A stretch of DNA of 64,000 bases from Blautia hansenii (GCF_013304445.1 NZ_JAAITA010000003.1:1-64000), one strand, 5' to 3'. Shown: positions 1 through 7,135, counted from the stretch's first letter. The notes: generated by a model not told the origin, from the letters alone. Translations and numbers: made by a program.

Positions 1-522
1 CGCCTTGCATATGGAACAATTATTCTACGTCAATATAGCAGAAACTTAGTATTCGCTGTACTAGATAAAATTCAGAGAATAAGAATAGAAAACAACACAA
101 ATGTGTACCGGAAATTAACCGGATTATCCTATCCGCACCCGAGTTCGTATGATGAGGCGATAGATAAGCTGACGGATAAAAAGAATGAAATTGAGATTGC
201 TGCAAAAGAGGCTGATAAGTGGCGTGAGGTGGCTAGTGTTGCCAAGGCGGAAATGGAATACGCGCAGTTTGAACTGGCAGAGGCAGAACGGCTTAAAAAG
301 GAGTTGCTGGGAGTTGTGGATGGCGATTCGTACCGAAAGGAGCAGGTAATAGAATTGCGGTATCAGAATCATGTGTTGGAAGAGGAAAATAAGACGCTTA
401 AGGATAAGCTGGAAAAGGCGTATGAGTTTATGAAACAGTTTGTGATTGGTGGGATGAATTTGTTGGAGAAGTTTAAGGAATGGATTGGCGAGAAGGTTAG
501 AGATGTGGGGAGAGGAAGATAA
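1..522 (+). CDS. Mob/Pre-like plasmid recombination protein, C-terminal part (5' end outside window)
   Basis: The frame is open from base 1, so this is the end of a protein that starts upstream; a GTG at 103 lacks a ribosome binding site and is unlikely to be the true start. The visible 173 residues are charged and strongly helical, with a long coiled coil, and end in a segment (YEFMKQFVIGGMNLLEKF) that I associate with the C-termini of MobV/Pre relaxases of Firmicute mobile elements. The relaxase catalytic domain would lie outside the window. Its position at the edge of a restriction-modification island fits a mobilisable element. The family call rests on the tail only and is tentative; a different coiled-coil protein cannot be excluded. 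Confidence 0.5.
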   Translation, partial: RLAYGTIILRQYSRNLVFAVLDKIQRIRIENNTNVYRKLTGLSYPHPSSYDEAIDKLTDKKNEIEIAAKEADKWREVASVAKAEMEYAQFELAEAERLKKELLGVVDGDSYRKEQVIELRYQNHVLEEENKTLKDKLEKAYEFMKQFVIGGMNLLEKFKEWIGEKVRDVGRGR

Positions 523-545
523 GGTGGAGCCGTGGCTCCACCTTA

Positions 546-1205
546 TTAATCTTCAAGGGATGTAATATATTTCATAAATTCCTTTTTAAAGTAAAATGCC
601 CTGTTTTTATCAGATATTTCCCGGCCATAAATATTGGAATATATAGGATGATATGGCTTTGAATCCTTTGTACGAATTTGGATAAATTCACCGCTTGCGG
701 TATGTAAAGTTGCTCTGCTGGATTCAGATAATTGTTGATTTAACTGGTCGCAGATGTTGTAATAGTCTGCTTCAAGTTGCTGGGCAAGAGCTTGATATTT
801 AGGTAGAGATAGGTCTATCTGAATTGGAGCTAGGTACATCCAATCTGCTGGATTTCCGTCCTTGTTGATGGGCACATATAATAAACGCTGGAATTTCTTA
901 TATAATTTTGTTTCTTGAAATCTGCGCTTGGATAATAACTCGTCGATAATAGAGGCGGTTTGCGTGATAAACATTGTCTCTAAAGGTTTGCCGGTTCGGT
1001 CGCATTTGTTGGTTTTTAGTTCTCCGTCCTCAAAATCAAGGGTTGTATTAGAAAGGTTTAATCCAATGGTCAGTTCTAAAAGTTGCCCAGTTTTCCCTTT
1101 ATTGATTTTCATCATAGCATCTTGGACTTGGTCGGGTGACAAATATTCTTTGAACGGAATATAAGCAAGTTTCTCTATTCTTGTTTGCGCTTCAATAAGT
1201 TTCAT
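546..1205 (-). CDS. MutH/Sau3AI-like GATC endonuclease
   Basis: Protein of 219 residues, the size of MutH (about 229) and about half of Sau3AI, which has two such domains. Residues 56-78 carry the family's catalytic signature: D57, then E62-L-K64 in GELKT, followed by GKPLET as in MutH. The C-terminal part (about 169-210) has SGEFIQIR and RAFYFKKEF, matching the MutH end (GEYLQIRPK...RGFYLK). Known members cut or nick at GATC, so GATC is the expected target. The start overlaps the stop of the controller-type gene by four bases, which implies translational coupling and a C-R operon. Adenine methylases that should protect GATC lie on the other strand. A role in mismatch repair is unlikely, because mutL and mutS are absent and the neighbours are R-M genes. 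Confidence 0.82.
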   Translation of the reverse strand: MKLIEAQTRIEKLAYIPFKEYLSPDQVQDAMMKINKGKTGQLLELTIGLNLSNTTLDFEDGELKTNKCDRTGKPLETMFITQTASIIDELLSKRRFQETKLYKKFQRLLYVPINKDGNPADWMYLAPIQIDLSLPKYQALAQQLEADYYNICDQLNQQLSESSRATLHTASGEFIQIRTKDSKPYHPIYSNIYGREISDKNRAFYFKKEFMKYITSLED

Positions 1206-1444
1206 GATTCAGACACCTCCTTGAAAAATTCGCTAATCTCAACATTAAGTACATTAGCAATCTGATTTAAAACAGATATGGACAAGCTTTTATTGCATCC
1301 GGCAGCTTCGATTTTGGAAAGATAGCTGATGCTGATTTGAGCTTGCTCTGCGAGTTGTACCTGTGTTAATTTTCTTTGTTCTCTGTAATACTTTATATTC
1401 GCACCTATAACACGGTATAGGTCAGTATCGTTGTTGAAATGCAT
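1202..1444 (-). CDS. controller (C) protein-like XRE HTH regulator
   Basis: An 80-residue protein that is almost entirely one helix-turn-helix domain (residues about 10-70: IKYYREQRKLTQVQLAEQA, then SISYLSKIEAAG). Size, single-domain build and the four-base overlap into a downstream restriction endonuclease gene are the hallmarks of C proteins of type II R-M systems, which delay endonuclease expression until methylation is established. Two copies of TTCAC-N5-GTGAA bracket its promoter and a third lies before the methylase promoter, so it probably binds these. A plain XRE repressor is the alternative. The C-protein role is inferred from context. Confidence 0.8.
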   Translation of the reverse strand: MHFNNDTDLYRVIGANIKYYREQRKLTQVQLAEQAQISISYLSKIEAAGCNKSLSISVLNQIANVLNVEISEFFKEVSES

Positions 1445-1456
1445 ACAAACACCTCT

Positions 1457-1516
1457 TTCACTATTTGTGAATATTATCTCATGAGAGCGGTTTTATATAA
1501 ATTCACTTATTGTGAA
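1457..1516 (-). promoter_or_regulatory. C/R operon promoter flanked by two TTCAC-N5-GTGAA operators
   Basis: Two palindromes, TTCAC-tattt-GTGAA (1457-1471) and TTCAC-ttatt-GTGAA (1502-1516), flank a minus-strand promoter with -35 TTTATA (1496-1501), a 17-base spacer and -10 GATAAT (1473-1478). The distal operator touches the -35 on its upstream side, where an activator would sit. The proximal one lies just beyond the -10 over the start site, where a repressor would sit. This is the layout of autoregulated C-protein promoters. The distal copy may also affect plus-strand transcription toward 1590. Confidence 0.65.
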
Positions 1517-1589
1517 ACGAAATAGAGGTAGATTTTATAGAAAAGTTGGTGTAAACTTATTTCTATCATCAGAAAAAGAGGTGCAAGTA

Positions 1590-1784
1590 ATGAAGGCAAT
1601 TCAAGAGGAAAAATTTGAATATGAGAAATTTATGGTTGAATTAGCTCATAAGGCTCAGGAGACGCAAAAGGATTTTGATAAGTTATCAGAAGCAAATAAG
1701 GCAAGAGTAATAAATGAATTGGAAAAGGTACTTGCTGCACGTGGATTGGCTGGTGTTATGGAACATATTAATAGAATGAAATAA
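1590..1784 (+). CDS. small helical protein of the R-M island, function unknown
   Basis: I do not recognise this 64-residue protein. The start is taken at 1590 because AGAGGTG precedes it at proper spacing, whereas a GTG at 1512 lies inside an operator and has no ribosome binding site. It is charged, predicted fully helical (KAIQEEKFEYEKFMVEL... ending EHINRMK) and has no cysteine or membrane segment. It is divergent from the C/R operon and ends 18 bases before the first methylase, so it is probably co-transcribed with that gene. A regulatory or accessory role in the R-M locus is possible but unsupported. Confidence 0.6.
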   Translation: MKAIQEEKFEYEKFMVELAHKAQETQKDFDKLSEANKARVINELEKVLAARGLAGVMEHINRMK

Positions 1785-1802
1785 GAAGAGGAGGAATGTC
1801 TT

Positions 1803-2525
1803 ATTAGTTTACAACCAAATAATTTTAAGATAGAACCAACGACGGTCTGGTCGTTTCCGGACAGAGGCAGTTGGGCAACGCATTCAGGAAAGTATCGAGG
1901 GAATTGGTCACCATATGTGCCAAGAAATTTGATACTTCGCTATTCTAATCCTGGTGAGTGGGTCTTAGATCAGTTTATGGGTAGTGGAACAACCTTAGTT
2001 GAGGCAAAACTACTTAATCGCAATGCGGTAGGTGTTGACATCAATCCGCAATCTGTTTCAATCTCTGAAACAAATTTACAATTCCAATGTGAAACAAATT
2101 CAAAAATTTTTACACGAAATGGTAATGCTACTGAGTTACATTTTATCAAAGATAGTCATATCGATTTTATCTGTACGCATCCGCCTTATGCCAATATCAT
2201 CAAGTATAGTAAAGGAATAGAAGGGGATATTTCTTTGCTGGGTGTAGATGAGTTTTTGGCTGAAATGTGTAAGGTGGCTGAAGAATCTTATCGCGTACTG
2301 AAAAAGGGTAAAATGTGTGCTGTGATGATAGGGGATGTAAGAAAATATGGGAAGATTATTCCGTTAGGATTTCGTATGATGGAATGTTTTTTACGGGCAG
2401 GATTTACGAATAAAGAGATTATTATTAAGGAGCAACATAATTGCCGCTCTACAGATTATTGGGAGAAACAGAACAATAGTTTTCTCCTACTGGCACATGA
2501 GTACATATTTGTGTTTCAAAAGTAA
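1803..2525 (+). CDS. DNA methyltransferase (N4/N6 amino-methylase type), probable ATT start
   Basis: SAM-dependent methylase of about 240 residues. Motif I is FMGSGTT (residues 58-64) and the catalytic tetrad is HPPY (126-129), in the order I then IV. No ATG, GTG or TTG initiates the conserved N-terminal part (TTVWSFPDRGSWATHSG). The only start placed correctly behind the strong AGGAGG (1789-1794) is ATT at 1803, eight bases away. The ATG at 1796 is too close and meets a stop after three codons. A later GTG at 1917 would delete 38 conserved-looking residues. The target is probably part of the same R-M system, but its specificity cannot be read. A small sequence change at the original start is the alternative to a genuine ATT start. 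Confidence 0.75.
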   Translation: MSLQPNNFKIEPTTVWSFPDRGSWATHSGKYRGNWSPYVPRNLILRYSNPGEWVLDQFMGSGTTLVEAKLLNRNAVGVDINPQSVSISETNLQFQCETNSKIFTRNGNATELHFIKDSHIDFICTHPPYANIIKYSKGIEGDISLLGVDEFLAEMCKVAEESYRVLKKGKMCAVMIGDVRKYGKIIPLGFRMMECFLRAGFTNKEIIIKEQHNCRSTDYWEKQNNSFLLLAHEYIFVFQK

Positions 2526-2530
2526 ATTAA

Positions 2531-2582
2531 TTCACAAAGAGTGAAAGTTCTGGTTGTTATTTTGTATGTTTGCAAGTATAAT
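2531..2582 (+). promoter_or_regulatory. DpnM-like methylase promoter with third TTCAC-N5-GTGAA operator
   Basis: The promoter has -35 TTGTTA (2554-2559), a 17-base spacer and a perfect -10 TATAAT (2577-2582), about 50 bases before the methylase start. The palindrome TTCAC-aaaga-GTGAA (2531-2545) ends eight bases upstream of the -35. The same palindrome flanks the C/R promoter, so one regulator probably controls both endonuclease and methylase. Confidence 0.7.
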
Positions 2583-2631
2583 AGATATGTAGAAGATTGT
2601 CCTTTTGCGGACATAGAGAAGAGGAATCAGA

Positions 2632-3465
2632 ATGAGTAATTCGAGAGTCGCTCCATTTGTGAAATGGGCTGGCGGAAAGCGTCAGTTGCTTCCACAGATA
2701 AAGGAGAGAATGCCTGAAAAATATAATAATTATTTTGAGCCGTTTGTAGGTGGTGGCGCGGTGATATTCGAATTGCTACCTGCAAATGCTCTGATAAACG
2801 ATATCAACAAAGCATTGATAAATGCCTATAAGCAGATATGTAATGCACCGGAGGCATTTCTAAAGGCTGTAAAGAAGCTGGATGAGGAAATGTGTGAAGA
2901 TGGAAAAGAGTATTACTATTCTCTTAGGGAGCATTACAATGATAAGCTAATGAAAGCGGAGTTTGATGTTGAGTTGGCTGCATTGTTTGTATTTATCAAT
3001 AAGCACTGTTTTAATGGCTTGTATCGTGTAAATGGCAAGGGACTTTTCAATGTTCCGTACAACAATAGTCGTAGAGCTTCCGTGGATGAAAATGCCATCA
3101 TGGAGATTTCAAAATATCTTCAGGGGGTAAATATTATTGATGGAGATTTTGAAGTTGCCTGTAAGGATGCCAAGAAGGGCGATTTTGTATTTATAGACAG
3201 TCCGTATGCACCGTTGAACCCAACTTCGTTTGAATCATATACGAAAGAGGGATTTGATATAGAAAGTCATAAACGACTTGCGAAGTTATTTGATGAATTA
3301 ACAGCCAGAGGTTGCTACTGTATGCTCACAAACCATAATACAGACTTGATAAATGAACTGTATGGTAACAAAGGCTACAGAATAGATGTTGTAAGTGTTA
3401 AGCGTATGATTAATTCGGATGCATCCAACAGAGTTGGTGAAGAAGTAATTATATGCAATTATTAA
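2632..3465 (+). CDS. DpnM-like DNA adenine methylase (Dam family, GATC)
   Basis: A 277-residue D12-class adenine N6-methylase. The N-terminal PFVKWAGGKRQLLPQI (residues 8-23) and FEPFVGGGAVIFEL (35-48) are the Dam/DpnM SAM-binding motifs. The catalytic tetrad at 189-192 reads DSPY rather than DPPY, within FVFIDSPYAPLNPTSF, which is otherwise standard for this family. Family members methylate the adenine of GATC in duplex DNA, which would protect against the MutH-like and DpnII-like nucleases. It is first in a run with the DpnA-like methylase 13 bases downstream and the broken DpnII gene, the gene order of the pneumococcal DpnII cassette. Confidence 0.88.
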   Translation: MSNSRVAPFVKWAGGKRQLLPQIKERMPEKYNNYFEPFVGGGAVIFELLPANALINDINKALINAYKQICNAPEAFLKAVKKLDEEMCEDGKEYYYSLREHYNDKLMKAEFDVELAALFVFINKHCFNGLYRVNGKGLFNVPYNNSRRASVDENAIMEISKYLQGVNIIDGDFEVACKDAKKGDFVFIDSPYAPLNPTSFESYTKEGFDIESHKRLAKLFDELTARGCYCMLTNHNTDLINELYGNKGYRIDVVSVKRMINSDASNRVGEEVIICNY

Positions 3466-3478
3466 AGGGGTCGGGATA

Positions 3479-4282
3479 ATGGAAAACTTGTTTACAAAAA
3501 AAGTGCTATTATACTTCGAGACAGAAGAATCACAATTGATATTAGGTGATTCCTTTAAAATTCTAACAAAAATGGAACCGGAATCTGTGGATATGATATT
3601 TGCGGACCCACCATACTTTTTAAGTAATGATGGCATCACCTGTCAGGGCGGGAAAATGGTTTCAGTAAATAAAGGCTCATGGGATAAGCTTTCAGAAAGT
3701 GGAACCAGTGTCGAAGAGAAACACAAGTTTAACAGAAAGTGGATTAAGTTATGTAAGAAAGTACTAAAGCCGAACGGCACGATTTGGATATCGGGAACAT
3801 TACACAATATATATTCGATTGGTATGGCATTGGAGCAGGAAGGCTTCAAGATAATCAACAACATAACATGGCAGAAAACAAATCCACCACCAAACTTAGC
3901 ATGTCGATGCTTCACACATTCTACGGAAACCATTTTATGGGCAAAGAAGAATGAAAAGAAGTCTCGGCATTTTTTTAATTATCAAAAAATGAAAGAAATG
4001 AATGATGGTAAGCAGATGAAGGATGTGTGGACTGGTACGTTAACCAAACCTTCAGAGAAAACAGAGGGAAAGCACCCTACACAAAAGCCGGAATATCTGC
4101 TTGAAAAAATTGTATTGTCATCTACGGAGGAAGGACAAGTGATACTGGATCCTTTTTGTGGTTCCGGAACTACCGGAGTAGAGGCTGTGCGATTTGGGCG
4201 GAAGTTTATTGGAATAGATATAAGTGAAGAATACTTGGAAATATCAAGGAAAAGATTGGAGAAGGCAGCAAATGATAAATAG
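3479..4282 (+). CDS. DpnA-like DNA adenine methylase
   Basis: A 267-residue beta-class amino-methylase. The catalytic DPPY lies at 43-46 (FADPPYFLSNDG) and the SAM motif DPFCGSGTT at about 224-232, the IV-before-I order of PF01555 enzymes. The segment NNITWQKTNPPPNL and the final motif match M.DpnIIB/DpnA. In Streptococcus, DpnA methylates GATC in single-stranded DNA and protects incoming transforming DNA. Here it follows the DpnM-like gene and overlaps the start of the DpnII-like remnant by 11 bases, as in a dpnM-dpnA-dpnB operon. Confidence 0.87.
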   Translation: MENLFTKKVLLYFETEESQLILGDSFKILTKMEPESVDMIFADPPYFLSNDGITCQGGKMVSVNKGSWDKLSESGTSVEEKHKFNRKWIKLCKKVLKPNGTIWISGTLHNIYSIGMALEQEGFKIINNITWQKTNPPPNLACRCFTHSTETILWAKKNEKKSRHFFNYQKMKEMNDGKQMKDVWTGTLTKPSEKTEGKHPTQKPEYLLEKIVLSSTEEGQVILDPFCGSGTTGVEAVRFGRKFIGIDISEEYLEISRKRLEKAANDK

Positions 4283-4821
4283 AGATTTTGATGAATGGTT
4301 GAGCAAGTTTAGACCGAGTATATCAAGTTATGATTACTATATCGACTTTGAAAAAGTTGTAAGAAATGTAGAAGAAATCAAGGTGGAATTGAATATTTTG
4401 AACTCCTTGATAGGTTCAAAAAACATAGAGGAAGACTTTGAGAGAATAGCGACAAAGTATCCGGAAACATTGCGATGTGTTCCGTCACTTCTTGCGGTAA
4501 GAGGTTATGAAATATATGCGCAGGATGAAGATGGTGCATTCTTGTATAATTTCAAGAAGATGAATTATAGCGTGGAGCAGTACAAAGTATTCATGCGTAA
4601 GACCGGATTGTTTGATATGATTGCTAATCATCTGGTAAATAATCTTGTTGATTACGCTCTCGGTATTGAAACTGGATTGGATTCTAATGGTCGCAAGAAT
4701 CGTGGTGGTCATCAGATGGAAGAGTGCAAGAGGTAATCTGAGAGAGACATTCGAAGTCATGGATACGATTTATAGTATTGATGATATGGAGAATAGGGTA
4801 ATGGAAAAGGTATTTGTATAA
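4272..4821 (+). pseudogene. DpnII-type restriction endonuclease, broken by internal deletion and frameshift
   Basis: The N-terminal part (from ATG 4272: INRDFDEWLSKFRPSISSYD) resembles R.DpnII (about 288 residues) and remains in frame to TGLDSNGRKNRGGHQME near 4720. It then reads only four more residues to a stop at 4736. In another frame, starting near 4723, the C-terminal end of the family resumes (SARGNLRETFEVMDTIYSI) and finishes at 4821. The middle of the protein, which carries the nuclease core, is therefore missing. At the joint the bases TGGAA can be read in both frames, so a short-homology deletion is plausible. No active DpnII product is expected. Confidence 0.78.
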
Positions 4822-4860
4822 AGAATATTTGACGACAAGTGTATGGAAGGAGAGACGATT

Positions 4861-5040
4861 ATGTTTGGAAACAATAAAAATGATAAAAAACCCATTATTC
4901 AAGCGAGTGGCTATAATGGAAGTGAACCCATATGTATATGCCCGAATTGCAGAAAGGAAAATCCACTTAGTGAATTTGGATGCAGAAATATGGGAGATGG
5001 AAATGTAAGAAATCAATCATGGTGTAAAAGTTGTAGGTGA
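4861..5040 (+). CDS. small zinc-ribbon-like protein
   Basis: A 59-residue protein. ATG 4861 is chosen because AAGGAGAG ends seven bases upstream. The C-terminal half carries cysteine pairs CICPNC and WCKSC with another Cys between them, which suggests a small zinc ribbon. There is no catalytic domain and I do not recognise the family. It follows the DpnII remnant and precedes another unknown small gene by six bases, so the two may form a short operon of the mobile island. Confidence 0.55.
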   Translation: MFGNNKNDKKPIIQASGYNGSEPICICPNCRKENPLSEFGCRNMGDGNVRNQSWCKSCR

Positions 5041-5046
5041 TATTGT

Positions 5047-5334
5047 ATGAGAGAAGAGATGGTTATTCAAAAGAAAGAATTTGATTGCTTTGATGTATAT
5101 TTCATGGCAGCGGGGCATTCGTTTGTGTATGCTGATTTTAAGGATACAGATTCTTTTATAGAGGGAATAGTAGAGTATATTTTTCAGGAGGAAAACCTTC
5201 TTAATTATGCTAAACGGAATAATAAAATCAGCTTTAGCGGAACACAAAAACAATATGCCAAATTATATAATAACATCACCACTTTACAACTTTTCATAAA
5301 AAATACACTTTTGAAAGGTAAATTAATTTTATAG
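5047..5334 (+). CDS. small hypothetical protein of the mobile island
   Basis: A 95-residue protein of unrecognised family, starting at ATG 5047 after a weak AGGTGAT. It is mixed alpha/beta, rich in Phe, Tyr and Lys (FDCFDVYFMAAGHSFVYADF), with no signal peptide, membrane segment or metal motif. It lies six bases after the zinc-ribbon-like gene and is the last gene before the probable right end of the island. A+T content matches the island rather than the core genome. Confidence 0.5.
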   Translation: MREEMVIQKKEFDCFDVYFMAAGHSFVYADFKDTDSFIEGIVEYIFQEENLLNYAKRNNKISFSGTQKQYAKLYNNITTLQLFIKNTLLKGKLIL

Positions 5335-5408
5335 CCTGCCAATCTAACAGATTTGCCTGTTTACACTTTTATTTCAAATTTCCAAAAGTTATCCACATTG
5401 AATAATAA

Positions 5409-5455
5409 ACAAAAGCCTGGAAACCCTTGTAAATAAAGGGAATCCGGGCTTTTGT
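5409..5455 (+). terminator. strong hairpin at the island end
   Basis: The arms ACAAAAGCCTGGA (5409-5421) and TCCGGGCTTTTGT (5443-5455) pair with few mismatches. An inner CCCTT/AAGGG stem closes a GTAAATA loop. The TTTTG on the 3' side suggests an intrinsic terminator after the small genes. Its closeness to the tandem 10-mers also fits an element end. Confidence 0.6.
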
Positions 5456-5462
5456 TTTGCCT

Positions 5463-5483
5463 AAGTGTACCAGAAGTGTACCA
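5463..5483 (+). repeat. tandem AAGTGTACCA 10-mers (possible integrase arm sites)
   Basis: Two identical 10-mers, AAGTGTACCA, at 5463-5472 and 5474-5483 repeat every 11 bases, one turn of the helix. Paired short direct repeats next to a hairpin are typical of tyrosine-integrase arm sites at the ends of integrated elements. No integrase gene is present in the window, so this is inference. Confidence 0.45.
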
Positions 5484-5655
5484 CATTCCAAAATTATAGG
5501 CCTTTTTGTGCATTTTGCCGTAAACGCAAAATAGCGAGTACCTTGATATTTTTGAATGATTATTCCGGATGGTTTTCCATCAGCTGCCCGGTGATATGAA
5601 AATCACTTTTTAGATCCGCTTTTGTGCATACCGAATTATAATTTCCTCTGGGACA

Positions 5656-5702
5656 TTGGTAAAGACTACTGCGCACCGCAGATGCGGCAAGGTCTTGACC
5701 AA
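5656..5702. promoter_or_regulatory. interrupted inverted repeat upstream of pucR-type gene
   Basis: TTGGT-a-AAGAC (5656-5666) and GTCTT-g-ACCAA (5692-5702) form an 11-base inverted repeat with a single central mismatch, separated by 25 bases. It ends 84 bases before the regulator start. It could be an operator, possibly autoregulatory, or an RNA stem. Confidence 0.4.
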
Positions 5703-5785
5703 TATGCTATTATAAAATAACGAAAAATACTGAAAGGATTATTGTGATATATCGGTTGCGATATAGATGCAAAGGTGAGGAACAG

Positions 5786-7039
5786 ATGAATTGCGAAGAT
5801 ATGGTTAAGATACCTGAATTAAAAGGCGTATTGAACTTGAAAGCCGGGGCAGAGGGGATGCTTCATCCGATAAGATGGATATATTTTGCTGACTGCCTTC
5901 AGTGCGTTAAGAATGAGTATCGTGTTGAGGATTATATACATGGCAGTGAATTCGTGGTGCTTACTAACAGGAGCCTCACAGATGACAGCACAAGACTAAG
6001 AGAATTAATCAGCAAAATGCAGGAATATGACATAGCTGCACTGGGAATCAATGAAGGGCAGATATCGGACGAACTTACAGACTATTGTAATGAACACAGT
6101 CTTCCATTGTTTGAGCTGACAGAGAAATTCCCGCTTGTGGATTTGAGCCAGATAATGTGCCAGCGGCTTGTCCTTGAGCAGAATAATAAGAATTCAGCCG
6201 AGCAGTTATTTACATCTATTCTGGATGCTGAGCATCTTAACAGAGAAAATGTATTTGCACAGGCAAGATTTTTAAATGTTGATTTGTCAGGAGAATTCCG
6301 TGTTATAGAATTTGCTTACTATAAAGATAAGAATAATTATGATGAAGGCGGATATGAGACTGGCAGACCCGATGGGGGAATGCATCGTGATGATTCACTT
6401 ACAGTCGGTCAGTCAATAAGCAGGATTATCAGCACAGAATTTTCATATCATCTGTCTAAGAATATTCTTGTACGGTTACAGACTGGTACAGTTCTTGCAT
6501 TAGTTCCATCTGGCAGGATAAGCGATGAACAGTTAAGAGAAATTCTTGGCAATATAGTAGATATTGCGGGCCGTGAGTATCACACTAACCTCTATGTAGG
6601 AGTTGGTAACAGCACAGGCTATCTTGAGGATGTGAAGCTCAGCCGTAATGAAGCATCTGCTGCAATTAAAGTCGCGAATATTTCTAAAGCGGATGAACAC
6701 ATATATTTTTACAAAGACCAGGGCTTGTATACATTAATATCAAAGATTGCAGATGATAAATTCTTAGATGAATTCGTTGAGAAAAATATAGGAAAGCTTA
6801 TTCACGCAGATGAGGTCAATGATGGCAATCTGTGCGATACACTTGAAAATTATCTCAACCACAACTGCAATGTGAAATATACAGCAGAATCAATGTATAT
6901 TCACCGCAACACCTTGAATTACCGCCTGAACAAGATTCAGGAAATCTTAGGCAGGGAATTTGATGATATAGAAAGCTGTCTGACTTTAAAACTTGCATTT
7001 ATGATAAGAAATTACCGTAAAATGCGCCGTGAAATATAG
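5786..7039 (+). CDS. PucR-family transcriptional regulator of the GABA cassette
   Basis: A 417-residue protein starting at ATG 5786 behind AAAGGTGAGG. The N-terminal about 120 residues form a PucR sensor domain (KIPELKGVLNLKAGAEGML). The middle is a degenerate GGDEF-like region (LYVGVGNSTGYLEDVKLS). The C-terminal about 60 residues are the PucR-type helix-turn-helix (YTAESMYIHRNTLNYRLNKI). Members commonly activate purine or amino-acid catabolic genes in response to a metabolite. Immediately downstream, on the same strand, are the GABA aminotransferase, transporter and dehydrogenase, so it probably senses GABA or a derivative. The effector is inferred from the neighbours only. Confidence 0.85.
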   Translation: MNCEDMVKIPELKGVLNLKAGAEGMLHPIRWIYFADCLQCVKNEYRVEDYIHGSEFVVLTNRSLTDDSTRLRELISKMQEYDIAALGINEGQISDELTDYCNEHSLPLFELTEKFPLVDLSQIMCQRLVLEQNNKNSAEQLFTSILDAEHLNRENVFAQARFLNVDLSGEFRVIEFAYYKDKNNYDEGGYETGRPDGGMHRDDSLTVGQSISRIISTEFSYHLSKNILVRLQTGTVLALVPSGRISDEQLREILGNIVDIAGREYHTNLYVGVGNSTGYLEDVKLSRNEASAAIKVANISKADEHIYFYKDQGLYTLISKIADDKFLDEFVEKNIGKLIHADEVNDGNLCDTLENYLNHNCNVKYTAESMYIHRNTLNYRLNKIQEILGREFDDIESCLTLKLAFMIRNYRKMRREI

Positions 7040-7080
7040 ATTTGTGCATGGCGCACGAAAGATTTAGTACACCGTGGACA

Positions 7081-7108
7081 TTGCAATATAAAACTGGACT
7101 GTTATAAT
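7081..7108 (+). promoter_or_regulatory. promoter of the GABA aminotransferase operon
   Basis: TTGCAA (7081-7086), a 16-base spacer and TATAAT (7103-7108) lie in the gap after the regulator gene. A transcript started here would begin near 7115 and immediately meet the hairpin at 7136-7184. Confidence 0.6.
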
Positions 7109-7135
7109 TTAGACACAATCAAATAAAGCAAAGAC

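Larger units (their letters stand above)
5335..5785. other. gene-free end of the mobile island and pucR upstream region
   Basis: This stretch contains no credible gene. It holds a perfect DnaA-box 9-mer TTATCCACA (5389-5397), the hairpin at 5409-5455, two tandem AAGTGTACCA 10-mers (5463-5483) and an interrupted inverted repeat at 5656-5702. I take the left part as the right end of the mobile island and the right part as the control region of the PucR-type gene. No convincing -35/-10 pair was found for that gene. Confidence 0.5.

Noticed and set aside
546-1205. A mismatch-repair MutH
   Set aside because: Firmicutes lack MutH-directed repair, and the gene lies in a C-protein operon beside methylases, so a restriction role fits better.
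4814-5008. A 64-codon frame after the DpnII remnant
   Set aside because: The overlapping frame from 4861 has a better ribosome binding site and a cysteine pattern.
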